Shown: positions 45,870 through 56,131, numbered from the stretch's first letter. The stretch is 64,000 nt of DNA from an uncultured Rhodocyclaceae bacterium (GCA_934271525.1 CAKQRL010000003.1:1-64000); one strand, 5' to 3'. Notes: generated by a model not told the origin, from the letters alone. Translations and numbers: made by a program.

Positions 45870-47852
45870 TCAAGGCTGCGTTTTTTGTTGCCACAACTGC
45901 CACATCAAATTTTCAAAATGCTTGGCAAAACGCGGCGCATCACACAAAGGCGAATGCAAAAGACCTTGCCGCAAGCCTTTGCGCAAATTGGCAAGTTTTT
46001 GGGGATTCGCTTCAAAATCCTTTGAAAATTCAACCGCTTTGGCAACAAAATCGGCTTTGGAATGCGCAATCCATTCGTTGAGATTCAAATTTTGCATGGT
46101 TAAAGCGGATAAACGCGATGCCATCAATTGCCCAACCAAACACAAAGTTGGCACGCCCATAAAAGCAGAATCAAAAGCCGTGGTGCCAGATGATGCTGGA
46201 AAACTATCCAACACAAAATCAACATCTTTGTGCGCTGCAAAATATTCCTTTTGGCTGGCATTGTGTTTTAAAAAAATGCGATTTTCAGCATTTTTTAAAC
46301 CCGCTTCTTCAAAGGCTTTGTAATAACGTTCGCGCAAAAATGGGTCGGCTAAATCGCCTCTCATCCAAATCATTTGGGCATTGGGCAAAGCATTCAAAAC
46401 CGCCGACCACAAAAAAATGGTGGCATTCGTTACTTTGTTAGGATTTTGAAAAGCGCCAAAAGTGATGTGTTTCTTCGTTAAAAGCGGCGGCAATGAAACA
46501 TCTGGCATTCCTTCGGGTTTGGTAAAAACAACCAAAGCCTCGGGCAAATAAGCAGGCGATTCAGAAAATTGCGTGCCGAATGAATCGTTTTCTGTTAACA
46601 ATTTGTGGCACAAAACATAATCAATTCCAGCGCTGCCCGTGGTGCCCGACCAACCCAACCACGTAGCAGAAACAGGCGCTGGGCGAAAACGAAAAACATT
46701 CAATCGGTTGCCAATGGTAAAACCCGATAAATCAAACAAAATATCAATGCGGTCTTGGTGAATTAAGCGCGCTGTATTGATATCGGTTAAGCGGTCAACC
46801 TTTTGCACGCGCCGAAAATAGCCAACAATATCGCCGCTTTTTTCATCAAAAATATCTTTGGTTAAATAAGCGTAAAAATCCAAGGTCGTGTTTTGCGCGG
46901 CAGCCAAAAAACTTTCCAAAAACTTGGCAACAGCGTGGTTTCTTAAATCTGCCGTTAAAAAAGCAATTTTGAGCCGTTTTTTTGGACGATTGGGATTTTG
47001 CGTTTTAAAAGAAAATAGCGGCGTTTCAGGATAATGTTTGACAAAACCCCGCGCAAAATCGCCCATTTGTTGGGCAGAAATTTCGGTATAAGGGTATTGT
47101 ATCATTCGGCACGATTCATAAGAAAAATCAGCCTTGTTGGTGTTTTTCAAAATCGCTTTTTCTAACAGCGGCACAGCTTTTTCATAATCGCCTTGGCTAG
47201 CATAAGCGTGCGAGAGCGCAGACAAATAATCGGCATTGTCCGGGCAAAGTTCAACGGCTTTTTCTAAAAGTTGCGCTTTTAAAACGGCGCTTTTTTCATT
47301 TTCCGATTCACGCTTAAACTTCAACGCTTGGCGTTGTGCTGTGGCGTTTTTTTGGAAAATGTTGTTTAAAGTTTCTTCATAAAAAAATGGATTTTTGTAG
47401 AGTTCTTTTAACAAATTCAACGCATCACTTGATTTTTCATCCAACAAAAGTGCCTCGGCAATGGCATCCACAATTTCAGCGTTCGGGCGATACAAACAAT
47501 ACAAAATATTCGCTTTTGTGGCATAAGCGATGGCTTGTGCAGGATGTTGAAAAAGCGATTCGTCAATAACTTTTAAAGCATCATCAAAACGGCGTTGCTG
47601 CGCCAAAAAATGCCCAAGAAAAAAGAAAACTTGAAAATCCGTTTTGTTATAACGCAAGCTAACAAAAAGATTGTCAATGGCGGCGTTTAAATCCCCAAGC
47701 TTAAAAAGCGCCACCGCTTTGGCTTTGTAAGCAAAGGCAAAAGTGGGAAATTTTAAAATCGCTTCATTGGCAATTTTGATAACTGCATCAGGCGTGTGCG
47801 AACAAAAGAGTTGGTCGTCTTCAAAAATCGCTTGGTAGTCGGACAATTCCAT
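45870..47852 (-). CDS. TPR-containing GT41 (SPINDLY/OGT-like) glycosyltransferase
   Basis: A 660-residue cytoplasmic protein. Residues 1-260 are TPR-like helical repeats (AIAYATKANILYCL, YLSALSHAYASQGDYEKAV). The C-terminal part carries GT41 motifs: TADLRNHAVAKF, LFDLSGFTIGNRLNVF, RPAPVSATWLGW then GTTGSAGIDYVL, and the donor-site region LDSFPASSGTTAFDSAFMGVPTLCL. Such enzymes add N-acetylglucosamine or related sugars to proteins; bacterial members include HMW1C-like adhesin glycosyltransferases. The substrate is not encoded nearby. It is a single gene with an element upstream. Confidence 0.88.
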   Translation of the reverse strand: MELSDYQAIFEDDQLFCSHTPDAVIKIANEAILKFPTFAFAYKAKAVALFKLGDLNAAIDNLFVSLRYNKTDFQVFFFLGHFLAQQRRFDDALKVIDESLFQHPAQAIAYATKANILYCLYRPNAEIVDAIAEALLLDEKSSDALNLLKELYKNPFFYEETLNNIFQKNATAQRQALKFKRESENEKSAVLKAQLLEKAVELCPDNADYLSALSHAYASQGDYEKAVPLLEKAILKNTNKADFSYESCRMIQYPYTEISAQQMGDFARGFVKHYPETPLFSFKTQNPNRPKKRLKIAFLTADLRNHAVAKFLESFLAAAQNTTLDFYAYLTKDIFDEKSGDIVGYFRRVQKVDRLTDINTARLIHQDRIDILFDLSGFTIGNRLNVFRFRPAPVSATWLGWSGTTGSAGIDYVLCHKLLTENDSFGTQFSESPAYLPEALVVFTKPEGMPDVSLPPLLTKKHITFGAFQNPNKVTNATIFLWSAVLNALPNAQMIWMRGDLADPFLRERYYKAFEEAGLKNAENRIFLKHNASQKEYFAAHKDVDFVLDSFPASSGTTAFDSAFMGVPTLCLVGQLMASRLSALTMQNLNLNEWIAHSKADFVAKAVEFSKDFEANPQKLANLRKGLRQGLLHSPLCDAPRFAKHFENLMWQLWQQKTQP

Positions 47853-47864
47853 AAAAGCCTTTTT

Positions 47865-47915
47865 TCCACGGTAAACCTTGATTTTTTTTGAAAAAAATTA
47901 AACGTTTACCGTGGA
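47865..47915. repeat. Palindromic element, 51 bp
   Basis: TCCACGGTAAAC at 47865 and GTTTACCGTGGA ending at 47915 around T8-G-A7. Between zipA and the GT41 gene on the same strand. Confidence 0.93.
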
Positions 47916-47935
47916 TTTTTTTATTTTTAAGATTT

Positions 47936-48976
47936 TTAAGACGAAAACAAACGCAAGGCTTGCGCAGAACCCGCTGGAATGCCAATTTCTTGCATTTTGC
48001 GCTGCGGCAAAGCCACAAACTGCGCAGCAATGTTTTCTAATTGCATAGGCAAAAGCGGGGCGTTTTTATCATCAACAAGCATTCCGTCAACTTCTTTTGC
48101 AAAGGCTTGGGCATCTTGCACCATCACGCGGAAGGTTTCTTCGCCTTGCGCCGTGCAAGGCACATCCAAAATAAAATTCACGCTTTTGATGTTGTCGCCC
48201 ACTTGTGCGGCAATTTCCACGCGGTAACATTCGCGGTCATTGGAATCAACAAACACAAAATCGCCAGTGGCGTGTTGGTATTGCATGCCCAAATCCATTG
48301 CCCACGTGCGCAATGTTTCACGGGAAAAGGTTTTATCTGCCAAAACCTTAATCATAATTTCCAAATCCACATCGGCACAAAAGCGATCCATTGCCATTGC
48401 AATGTTTTCAACAGGCACATCGTCCACTTCCCATTGCGCATTCCATTTTTTGCCAAGCGCTTCCAAAAAGTCTTCAAAAGCGTCCATGTCTTCAACACTT
48501 GCTGGCCCCGAGCGGTTGCAAAGCAACAAATTCACCCGCAAATGCTCCACAGGAAAATCCGAGCCGCCTTTGTAAATAAAACGCCATTGGTTAAGCGCCG
48601 AATCAAAAGCCAACCACGTAATGGGTTTTTGTATGCTCTGCAAAATAAGTTGCAATTCAGTGTCCGACTCATCAAACAAATCCGCAGGTTTCACGCTGGG
48701 CTGGAATTCCATTTTGGCGCTCCACTCAAACTGCGGGTCGACCAACATTGCATCGGGTTTGGGAATATCGCTATCGTTTAAAGAAGGCTCATCAAAACCA
48801 AAGGTGTGCAAAAAATGGGAATCGCTAGAAGAATCCTTGCCATCGTTTTGCGGGGCGCGTTTGATTAAATCGCGCGCCACTTTGCTGTGGCGATAATCCA
48901 AAAAAAAGTTATACCCCAGCACGCCCAACACCACTAGGATTGCCAAGGAAAGCGCAATGTATTGAATATCCGTCAC
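47936..48976 (-). CDS. zipA: Cell division protein ZipA
   Basis: Anchors FtsZ to the inner membrane. A membrane helix at residues 6-25 is followed by a basic patch, an acidic linker (about 45-110) and a C-terminal FtsZ-binding domain containing ENIAMAMDRFCADVDLEIM and VNFILDVPCTAQGEE. The length is 346 aa. It starts on the last bases of smc with a 4-base overlap. Confidence 0.9.
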   Translation of the reverse strand: MTDIQYIALSLAILVVLGVLGYNFFLDYRHSKVARDLIKRAPQNDGKDSSSDSHFLHTFGFDEPSLNDSDIPKPDAMLVDPQFEWSAKMEFQPSVKPADLFDESDTELQLILQSIQKPITWLAFDSALNQWRFIYKGGSDFPVEHLRVNLLLCNRSGPASVEDMDAFEDFLEALGKKWNAQWEVDDVPVENIAMAMDRFCADVDLEIMIKVLADKTFSRETLRTWAMDLGMQYQHATGDFVFVDSNDRECYRVEIAAQVGDNIKSVNFILDVPCTAQGEETFRVMVQDAQAFAKEVDGMLVDDKNAPLLPMQLENIAAQFVALPQRKMQEIGIPAGSAQALRLFSS

Positions 48977-51900
48977 GTTGATTGTCCTTCCAAAGTTTTG
49001 AGCGCCTGCGCAATATTCACATCTACCACGCGGGAAACACCCAGTTCTCGCATTGTTACACCCACCAATTGTTCTGCCATTGTCATCGCAATTTTATTAT
49101 GCGAAATAAATAAAAATTGTGTATTTTGCGCCATTTTTTTAACCAAATGGCAAAATCTTTCGGTGTTGGCATCATCCAACGGCGCGTCCACTTCGTCTAA
49201 CAAGCAAAAAGGCGCGGGGTTTAAAAGAAAAAAAGCAAAAATCAAAGCAATGGCGCAAAGCGCTTTTTCCCCGCCTGAAAGCATTGAAAGCCGCGCGTTT
49301 TTTTTGCCGGGCGGCTTGGCATAAACCAGCACGCCTGTTTCATTTTTTTCGTTTTGCGTTAATTCCAAACCTGCTGACCCTGCGCCAAAAATCTCTGGGA
49401 ATAATACCCCAAAATTGCAATTGACCGCGTGAAAAGTTTCATTAAAACGATTCAAACTTTCTTCATCAATTTTAGCAATGGCAGATTCCAAAGTTTCCAT
49501 CGCTTCATTTAAATCTTTGATTTGTTGCTCCAAATAACCCGATTTTTCTTTGATTTTTTGCAATTCGGATAAAGCCATTAAATTAACAGCACCCAAATCC
49601 GCAATTTTCTTAGTTAAATTCTGCACAAGGTTTTGTAAATAAGAAATAGAATGTTGCCCTTCTATTTTTTCAAATAATAACGCTTCATCGTTTTCATTAT
49701 TTTCCAAAAACTGCGTTTTAATATTTTCTGCCAAGTCGGCAGCTCTTGTTTCTTTTAATTGATAATCCGCAATTTTAGCTTGCAAGGGCGCATTTTCTTG
49801 GGTAAATTGCAAACGCTTTTCATCCAAAATTTGCAAAGCTTTGCTTTTTTCTTCGGCTTCAATGCGCACTTCGCGCAGATTATTTTCCGCCTTTAATTTT
49901 AATGCTAGGGCGTTTTGAATTTCAATTTGCAAATCTTTTTGATTCAAATCATTTAAAAGATTTTTATTTTTTAAAATTTCTTCGTTAAGGTTTTTTAAGT
50001 CATTTTCCAAACGTTTTTGGTTGTTTTCTAATTCTTTGAAGCGGTTTTCTAATTCGCGTTTTTCAAAAGATTTTTGATTTTTGTTTTTGGTAATAGAATC
50101 GCCAAGATTTTTAGCTTCGTTCAAAGCGCTTTTAGACAATTCAAAATTCGATTCATTTTCTGCCAAAATGTTTTTTTGCGTGGTTATTTTTTGCGATTCT
50201 TCGTTGATGATTAAATCATTTTTTTGACTTTTCTCATTTAAAGCAATTTTCTCCATTTCCAACAATTTCTTTTCATTTTCAAAATGAGCAACAAAACGCA
50301 CAATTTCATTTTTTTCGGTTTGCAGTTTGGTGATTGTCATTTCAACACTGCGGATTTTGTTTTCAATGTTTTTTAATTCTGATTCATTATTTTTAAAATC
50401 CACGGTCAATTTTGTGATTTTTTCATTTTGATTATTTACAAGATTTTTCAATTCAGCAATTTTTTGATTGAAATTCTCCGCTTCTTTTTGCAAACGTTTT
50501 AAATGCGCTTGGCGCTCCAAAGCGCTATTTTTTTGATTAAAAAAGAATAAAGAATATTGGGTAATTGTTTCACCATTTTTTGTTACAAAACATTCGCCAT
50601 TTTTGAGTTCGTGGCGGCGTTGCAAAGCATCTTCTAAACTAGAAGCCACCAAAACATTCTTCAACCAAAATGCCAAAATGGCTTGAAAATCGCCGTGCTT
50701 TTGTATTTGGTGAAAAAGAGAATCATTTGAAATTTCAATGTTTTCAGCATTTTTTGGATTTTCAAAAAAACCGCCGTTTTTTTCAGCTGCGGCGTTTTCT
50801 AAATTTTCAACATGCACAAAAAACAAAAAAGCATTGAGTGCGGCTTCAAGCGCCTTTTCAAAGCCAGTTGTAACTTGTAAAGATTCTAATAAAACACTGC
50901 GTTTTTCGCCACTGCCAAGCGATTTTAAAACCTTTTGTTGTGCCAGATTTTGCGCCAAGTCTTTTTCAAAATCATTTAATTCTTTTTTTAGCGAATTTAA
51001 ATGATGATTTTCCACGGTCAACGCATTTTTTTTTTCAAAAATTTGCGTCTCAATTTGATTTTTTTCAGCAACAATTATTTCTAATTCCGCCTGTTTTTGT
51101 TTCAACAATTCTTCATCAAAAGTTTTTTGGTTTTGTGTTTTCAAACGTTCAAAACGCACTTCAATATTTTTTAAATTCTCCAAAATGTGCATTTTTTCAC
51201 GAGATAAAAGCGAAAAATTTTGATTTAAATTCAAAAGCGTTTTTTGGTGATGATTAAAACTCTCCTGCTTTTCATTAAAATCATTTTCCAAAACTTTTAT
51301 TTTTTCAAAAGATTCAGATTCTTGCAATTCCAAACTTTTTAAATTATCCGTTGTTTTTTGAATATTTTCATTAAAGGTTTCTTTTTTCTGCAAAAGTTCG
51401 GATAATTCTTTTTGTAATTTTTCTTCATTATTATTAAAAATTAAAAGTTGGTTTTGCACCGATTCCTTTTGTTTTTTTAAATAATTATTTTCTTGTTCTA
51501 ATCCTAACCATTTGGCGTTTTCCACATAAAACTGATGCTGTGCCGATTGCAATTTTTCGCCAACTTGATAATTTTCTTCACGGCTTTTTTCAATATCAGC
51601 AGTAATTGCCGTTAAAGCCGTTTGGTGTTTTTCAAAAGCATTTTGTGCGTCTAAGCGTTCTAATTTTAAATGTTCTTCTTCATTTTTGGCTTTTTGAAAA
51701 CGCAAACGCCATAATAAATTTTGTGTTTCTTTTTTTTCTTTATTCAAATCATTGAATATTTGCGCCGTGTGCGCTTGTTTTTCTAAACTTAAAATCTGTT
51801 CATTTAAATTTTGCGCAATATCATTCAAACGCATTAAATGATTTTTGGTGTCGTTCAAACGATTTTCCGTCTCGCGCCGCCGATCTTTGTAGCGGGAAAC

Positions 51901-52407
51901 GCCCGCCGCTTCTTCAATTAACACGCGCAATTCTTCGGGTTTGGCTTCAATAATATTAGAAATTGTGCCTTGGCCAATAATGGCATAAGCATTGGCGCCC
52001 AAGCCTGTTCCAGAAAAAAGGTCGGTGATATCGCGCCGCCGCACGCGAATTTGGTTGATGAAATAATCCGAGCCGCCGCCGCGCGTTAAAATTCTTTTAA
52101 CCGAAAGTTCGGCAAACTGCGTCCATTCGTTTTGGATTTTGGCGTTTTGCGTATCAAACAACAATTCCACGCTTGCACGTTCTGCTGGCGGGCGCTGCGC
52201 TGTGCCATTAAACAAAACGTCTTGCATAGAATCACCGCGCAGCGCACTGGCTTTTGATTCGCCCAAAACCCAACGCAGTGCGTCCATCACGTTGGATTTG
52301 CCGCAACCATTTGGCCCCACAACGCCAATCAACTGACCGGGCAGTTGAATTTCGGTGGTTTGCGCAAAGGATTTAAAACCTGCGAGTTTGATTTTTTTTA
52401 AACGCAT
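48973..52407 (-). CDS. smc: Chromosome segregation ATPase SMC
   Basis: Condensin ATPase that compacts and separates chromosomes. Of 1144 aa, Walker A GPNGCGKSN is near residue 32, long coiled coils flank a central hinge (about 480-640), and the C-terminal head has signature LSGGEKALCA and Walker B CLLDEVDAPLDDAN. The hinge region is Ala/Asn/Lys-rich (FFENPKNAENIEIS) compared with usual sequences. Two half palindromic elements lie in the coiled coils (at 50399 and 51011), one read as KKNALTVENHH. It overlaps zipA by 4 bases. Confidence 0.96.
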   Translation of the reverse strand: MRLKKIKLAGFKSFAQTTEIQLPGQLIGVVGPNGCGKSNVMDALRWVLGESKASALRGDSMQDVLFNGTAQRPPAERASVELLFDTQNAKIQNEWTQFAELSVKRILTRGGGSDYFINQIRVRRRDITDLFSGTGLGANAYAIIGQGTISNIIEAKPEELRVLIEEAAGVSRYKDRRRETENRLNDTKNHLMRLNDIAQNLNEQILSLEKQAHTAQIFNDLNKEKKETQNLLWRLRFQKAKNEEEHLKLERLDAQNAFEKHQTALTAITADIEKSREENYQVGEKLQSAQHQFYVENAKWLGLEQENNYLKKQKESVQNQLLIFNNNEEKLQKELSELLQKKETFNENIQKTTDNLKSLELQESESFEKIKVLENDFNEKQESFNHHQKTLLNLNQNFSLLSREKMHILENLKNIEVRFERLKTQNQKTFDEELLKQKQAELEIIVAEKNQIETQIFEKKNALTVENHHLNSLKKELNDFEKDLAQNLAQQKVLKSLGSGEKRSVLLESLQVTTGFEKALEAALNAFLFFVHVENLENAAAEKNGGFFENPKNAENIEISNDSLFHQIQKHGDFQAILAFWLKNVLVASSLEDALQRRHELKNGECFVTKNGETITQYSLFFFNQKNSALERQAHLKRLQKEAENFNQKIAELKNLVNNQNEKITKLTVDFKNNESELKNIENKIRSVEMTITKLQTEKNEIVRFVAHFENEKKLLEMEKIALNEKSQKNDLIINEESQKITTQKNILAENESNFELSKSALNEAKNLGDSITKNKNQKSFEKRELENRFKELENNQKRLENDLKNLNEEILKNKNLLNDLNQKDLQIEIQNALALKLKAENNLREVRIEAEEKSKALQILDEKRLQFTQENAPLQAKIADYQLKETRAADLAENIKTQFLENNENDEALLFEKIEGQHSISYLQNLVQNLTKKIADLGAVNLMALSELQKIKEKSGYLEQQIKDLNEAMETLESAIAKIDEESLNRFNETFHAVNCNFGVLFPEIFGAGSAGLELTQNEKNETGVLVYAKPPGKKNARLSMLSGGEKALCAIALIFAFFLLNPAPFCLLDEVDAPLDDANTERFCHLVKKMAQNTQFLFISHNKIAMTMAEQLVGVTMRELGVSRVVDVNIAQALKTLEGQST
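50399..50410 (+). repeat. Half palindromic element in smc (one mismatch)
   Basis: TCCACGGTCAAT, read on the coding strand as KLTVDFKNN in the second coiled coil. Could be chance resemblance. Confidence 0.5.
51011..51022 (+). repeat. Half palindromic element in smc
   Basis: TCCACGGTCAACGC followed by a T10 run and CAAAAA. Read as FEKKNALTVEN in the coiled coil. Confidence 0.85.
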
Positions 52408-52423
52408 TTCAAAAAAAATCGCC

Positions 52424-52435
52424 GTTTACCGTGGA
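52424..52435 (-). repeat. Half palindromic element upstream of smc
   Basis: GTTTACCGTGGA preceded by TTTCAAAAAAAATCGCC; the left arm overlaps the smc start and is lost. Confidence 0.85.
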
Positions 52436-52457
52436 AAAACGCGAAGTTTATCAATCA

Positions 52458-53255
52458 TCACCACAATTTCCACCACGGCGTTTTGTAGGCATTCATCCCT
52501 TTTTCTAAAAAAAGACTTTGCGGAAAATTTTGCGCCATCACGCGCTCGGTGTCGGCTTTTAAATCTTGTAAGCCAAGCGCGTCATAAGCCACAATCATTA
52601 TATAAAGCGCTTCTTCGCTAGAAGGCGTGTTGGGGTAAGTTTCCAACACATTTTGCGCACGATTAACCGCCGCCAAATAAGCCTGACGTTTTAAGTAATA
52701 ACGCGCAATGTGAATTTCGTTTCTTGCCATGGCGTTTAACAAATAACGTAGGCGTTGGCGCGCATCGTCTGCGTAACTACTTTCAGGAAAACGGCGCAAA
52801 AGTTCGCTAAAAGCCATAAAAGATTCTTTGGCAGCCAAAGAATCGCGTTCTGTTGGGTCGGTAGAACCCAAATAAGCCACGTAGCCTAAATCTTCGTTAA
52901 AGTAAATCAAACCTTTCAAATACAACACATAATCCACGGCGGAATGGTTGGGATGCAATTTCAAAAAACGATCGCACGCGGCAATGGCTTGCTCGGTTTC
53001 GTTATCTTTCCAATGTGCGTAACACATTTCCAACTGCGCTTGCTGGGCGTAAGTGCCGTAAGGGTAGCGCGCTTCTAAGCGTTCCAAATATTTCACGGCT
53101 TTGTCCCACGTGCCGTCTGCTTCGGCATCTTTGGCGGCTTGGAAGATTTGTTGCGCCGACATACCTGCGGTATCGTCCTTATCGCCCGTGCTGGCGCAAC
53201 CCGTGCAAAACACGGCCAAAAAGCAGAAAATAGCGGGCAGAATGTTTTTTTGCAT
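52458..53255 (-). CDS. bamD: Outer-membrane assembly lipoprotein BamD
   Basis: Essential lipoprotein of the BAM complex, made of TPR-like repeats. A signal peptide ends at lipobox CTGC with lipidated Cys20; five helix-turn-helix repeats follow (YLERLEARYPYGTYAQQAQ, KLHPNHSAVDYVLY, ARYYLKRQAYLAAV). The start at 53255 gives MQKNILPAIF and 265 aa. Its start codon overlaps the earliest possible start of the divergent rluD. It lies downstream of nothing on its strand but precedes smc. Confidence 0.94.
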   Translation of the reverse strand: MQKNILPAIFCFLAVFCTGCASTGDKDDTAGMSAQQIFQAAKDAEADGTWDKAVKYLERLEARYPYGTYAQQAQLEMCYAHWKDNETEQAIAACDRFLKLHPNHSAVDYVLYLKGLIYFNEDLGYVAYLGSTDPTERDSLAAKESFMAFSELLRRFPESSYADDARQRLRYLLNAMARNEIHIARYYLKRQAYLAAVNRAQNVLETYPNTPSSEEALYIMIVAYDALGLQDLKADTERVMAQNFPQSLFLEKGMNAYKTPWWKLW

Positions 53256-53259
53256 GATG

Positions 53260-54183
53260 ATGAACCCAAAAACCAACGCCGCAAATTATACAAAAAACAC
53301 GCCCTGCGTGCTTCACGGCAAACGCTTGGATGCGGCGCTTGCCATTTTGTTCCCAGAATTTTCCCGCGCACGTTTACAAACATTCATCGCCGATTCGCGC
53401 GTTTTTTTAAATGGCAAAGCGGTTTTAAACCAACGCCAAAAAATTGCCACGGGCGATTGGGTTTTTTTAAACATTGACAATCTGCCAACCGAGACCCTTG
53501 ATGCGCCAGAAAATATTCCTTTAAACATTGTTTTTGAAGATGAAGAAATTTTGGTTATCAACAAAGAAGCGGGTTTAACCGTTCATCCCGGCAATGGGCA
53601 AAAAAACGGCACGCTTTTAAACGCTTTGCTTTTTTACAATGCAAAACTTGCCCAAATGCCGCGCGCTGGCATTGTGCATCGTTTGGATAAAGACACAAGC
53701 GGGTTGATGGTTGTTGCCAAAACGCTTTGTGCGCAAAATGATTTGGTCAAACAATTAAAAGCAAAAACGGTGAAACGGCAATATTGGGCATTAATCCACG
53801 GTCAACTCCCAAAAAATTTGAAAATTGAAGCGCCAATTGGCAGGCATCCCAAAATTCGCACCAAAATGGCGGTGATACCAAACGGCAAACCGGCAACAAC
53901 CGAAATTTTTATCTTAAAAAAATTTGCCAAAACCACGCTCATTGAATGCCACTTGCAAACTGGCCGCACGCACCAAATCCGCGTGCATTTGGCAAATTAT
54001 GGTTTTGCACTCGTTGGCGACCCAGTTTATGGCAAAAAAAATTCTGCCGTTTCATTTCATCGCCAAGCCTTGCACGCCAAGCGTTTGGGGCTAATTCACC
54101 CCAAAACGAGAACGGAACTTTTTTGGGAGACAGAACTCCCAAACGACTTTGAAAACCTTTTAAAAGCGCAAAATAACTTATGA
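53260..54183 (+). CDS. rluD: 23S rRNA pseudouridine synthase RluD
   Basis: Makes pseudouridines in helix 69 of 23S rRNA. An S4 RNA-binding domain (KRLDAALAILFPEF) is followed by a catalytic domain with HRLDKDTSGLMVVAK and LQTGRTHQIRVHL. Three ATGs in a row (53254, 53257, 53260) could start it; the product is 307-309 aa. It is divergent from bamD with no intergenic space, so its promoter must lie inside bamD or its start further in. At about residue 180 the residues IHGQLP overlap a half element. Confidence 0.92.
   Translation: MNPKTNAANYTKNTPCVLHGKRLDAALAILFPEFSRARLQTFIADSRVFLNGKAVLNQRQKIATGDWVFLNIDNLPTETLDAPENIPLNIVFEDEEILVINKEAGLTVHPGNGQKNGTLLNALLFYNAKLAQMPRAGIVHRLDKDTSGLMVVAKTLCAQNDLVKQLKAKTVKRQYWALIHGQLPKNLKIEAPIGRHPKIRTKMAVIPNGKPATTEIFILKKFAKTTLIECHLQTGRTHQIRVHLANYGFALVGDPVYGKKNSAVSFHRQALHAKRLGLIHPKTRTELFWETELPNDFENLLKAQNNL
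53795..53806 (+). repeat. Half palindromic element inside rluD
   Basis: TCCACGGTCAACTCCCAAAA, read as IHGQLPKN in the catalytic domain of RluD. RluD homologues commonly have a LIHG-like sequence here, so selection for protein sequence may explain part of the match. Confidence 0.65.
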
Positions 54184-54211
54184 TGGCGCTTTTGAACGCT
54201 TTTGAAAACCT

Positions 54212-56089
54212 ATGGCACTTTTTCAAATTGCTGAACCCAACCAAACGCCCGAACCGCATCAGGCGCAATGCGCTATTGGCATTGACTTGGGCACCACGCA
54301 TTCGCTTGTGGCAAGCACAAAAAATGCACTTACCGTTTGTTTAAAAGACGAAAATGACCAAACGCTTTTGCCCTCCGTTGTGCATTATGCAAAAGACCAA
54401 ATTACCGTTGGCAAAAACGCCCAACAATTTGCAATTTCTGACCCGCAAAATACCATTATTTCCGTCAAACGCTTGATGGGGCGGCATTTAAACGATATTC
54501 CCAATGCCCAAAAAATGCCGTATCACTTTGTTGATTCGCCCCAAATTTTGCGCTTAAAAACTGCCCAAGGCGAAAAAACGCCCATTGAGGTTTCATCCGA
54601 AATTTTAAAAACTTTAAAAAAACGCGCCGAAGAACATTTAAAAGAAAAAATTGTAGGCGCTGTTATCACCGTGCCAGCCTATTTTGACGAAGCGCAACGC
54701 CAAGCCACCAAAGACGCCGCCAAACTTGCGGGGTTGAACGTGTTGCGCTTAATCAACGAACCTACGGCGGCTGCCATTGCTTACGGCTTGGATAACCAAA
54801 GCGAAGGCGTTTTTGCCGTTTATGACTTAGGCGGCGGCACTTTTGATATCTCTATTTTGCGCCTTTCCAAAGGCTTGTTTGAAGTTTTATCCACAGGCGG
54901 TAACACGGCATTGGGCGGTGATGACTTTGACGCCGCACTCGCACATTTTTTTGAAAAAGAATGGATAGCCTTGCCGCGCAATGCCGAAAATTTCCGTGCC
55001 CTTTTAAGTTACGCCAAAACCATTAAAGAACGCCTTTCTTTTGAAAAAAATGTGGCGTTGAGCGTGGAAATTAACGGGTTTTCAAAAGATTTTGCCATTT
55101 CACAAGAATTATTAGCAGAATTAGGCAAACCTTTGATAGAACAAACGCTTGCCGCCGTCAAACGTGCTTTGCGCGATGCACATTTGAAAATTGCGGATAT
55201 CAACGGCATCGTCTTGGTTGGCGGCGCAACCAGAATGCCATCGGTGCAAAACGCCGTGGCAGAATTTTTTAAGCAAAAGCCTTTAACGAATTTGAACCCC
55301 GATGAAGTGGTAGCGCTTGGCGCTGCCAAACAAGCCAACATTTTGGCAGGCAACCGCACAGAAGCTGACGATTGGTTATTACTTGATGTGACGGCTTTGT
55401 CGCTCGGTTTAGAAACCTACGGCGGTTTGGTTGAAAAAATCATCCCGCGCAATTCCACTATTCCCACGGCGCGCGCGCAAGATTTTACAACCTTCAAAGA
55501 CGGGCAAACGGCAATGGCAATCCACGTTGTTCAAGGCGAGCGTGATTTGGTAGAAAACTGCCGATCGCTTGCACGCTTTGAATTGCGCGGAATTCCGCCG
55601 ATGAATGCGGGCGTGGCAAGAATACGCGTAACCTTTCAAGTGGATGCAGACGGCCAACTTTCCGTTTCCGCACGAGAAGAAACAAGCGGCGTGGCGGCAC
55701 AAATTGAAGTCAAACCCGCCTACGGCTTAAAGGAAGAAGAAATCGCGCAGATTTTGCAAAAATCAACAGAAAATGCCAAAAAAGACGCACAAGTGCGCTC
55801 ATTGCGCGAAGCGCAAGTGGAAGCTGAGCGCCTTATTGAAGCCACGATTTCCGCCTTAAAAGCCGATGCCGCTTTGTTGCAACCCAAGGAAAAATCCGCC
55901 ATCAAAGACGCTTTAACCGCTTTGCAAAAGGTTTTAAAAAGCGATGACAAAGCGAGCATTCATCAAAAAATGGATCAACTCTCCTTTTTAACCGAAAACT
56001 TTGCGAGCTTACGCATGAACAAAAGCATCCAAACTGCTTTGTCTGGCAAAAATATTAACGATTTTACGTTGCCAAACTTGCCCAAATAA
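54212..56089 (+). CDS. hscA: Hsp70-type chaperone HscA
   Basis: Specialised Hsp70 that, with HscB, helps release Fe-S clusters from IscU. Of 625 aa, the ATPase domain has [37 protein letters not shown] and [14 protein letters not shown], and the substrate domain starts after [20 protein letters not shown]. The N-terminus resembles HscA and not DnaK. No isc genes (iscU, hscB, fdx) are next to it, unlike in most proteobacteria. It is 28 bases after rluD. Confidence 0.9.
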   Translation: MALFQIAEPNQTPEPHQAQCAIGIDLGTTHSLVASTKNALTVCLKDENDQTLLPSVVHYAKDQITVGKNAQQFAISDPQNTIISVKRLMGRHLNDIPNAQKMPYHFVDSPQILRLKTAQGEKTPIEVSSEILKTLKKRAEEHLKEKIVGAVITVPAYFDEAQRQATKDAAKLAGLNVLRLINEPTAAAIAYGLDNQSEGVFAVYDLGGGTFDISILRLSKGLFEVLSTGGNTALGGDDFDAALAHFFEKEWIALPRNAENFRALLSYAKTIKERLSFEKNVALSVEINGFSKDFAISQELLAELGKPLIEQTLAAVKRALRDAHLKIADINGIVLVGGATRMPSVQNAVAEFFKQKPLTNLNPDEVVALGAAKQANILAGNRTEADDWLLLDVTALSLGLETYGGLVEKIIPRNSTIPTARAQDFTTFKDGQTAMAIHVVQGERDLVENCRSLARFELRGIPPMNAGVARIRVTFQVDADGQLSVSAREETSGVAAQIEVKPAYGLKEEEIAQILQKSTENAKKDAQVRSLREAQVEAERLIEATISALKADAALLQPKEKSAIKDALTALQKVLKSDDKASIHQKMDQLSFLTENFASLRMNKSIQTALSGKNINDFTLPNLPK

Positions 56090-56107
56090 TTTTGGAATAG
56101 GGCTTAA

Positions 56108-56131
56108 AAAATGCTGATTTTTCAGCATTTT
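56108..56131 (+). terminator. Putative intrinsic terminator after hscA
   Basis: An inverted repeat AAATGCTGA/TCAGCATTT with a short T loop and T flank. It follows the hscA stop by 19 bases. It is not related to the palindromic element family. Confidence 0.7.

Noticed and set aside
55057..55068. Element-like GTTGAGCGTGGA in hscA
   Set aside because: One mismatch in the invariant ACCGTGG core; kept out of the element count although the preceding TTTTGAAAAAAA is suggestive.
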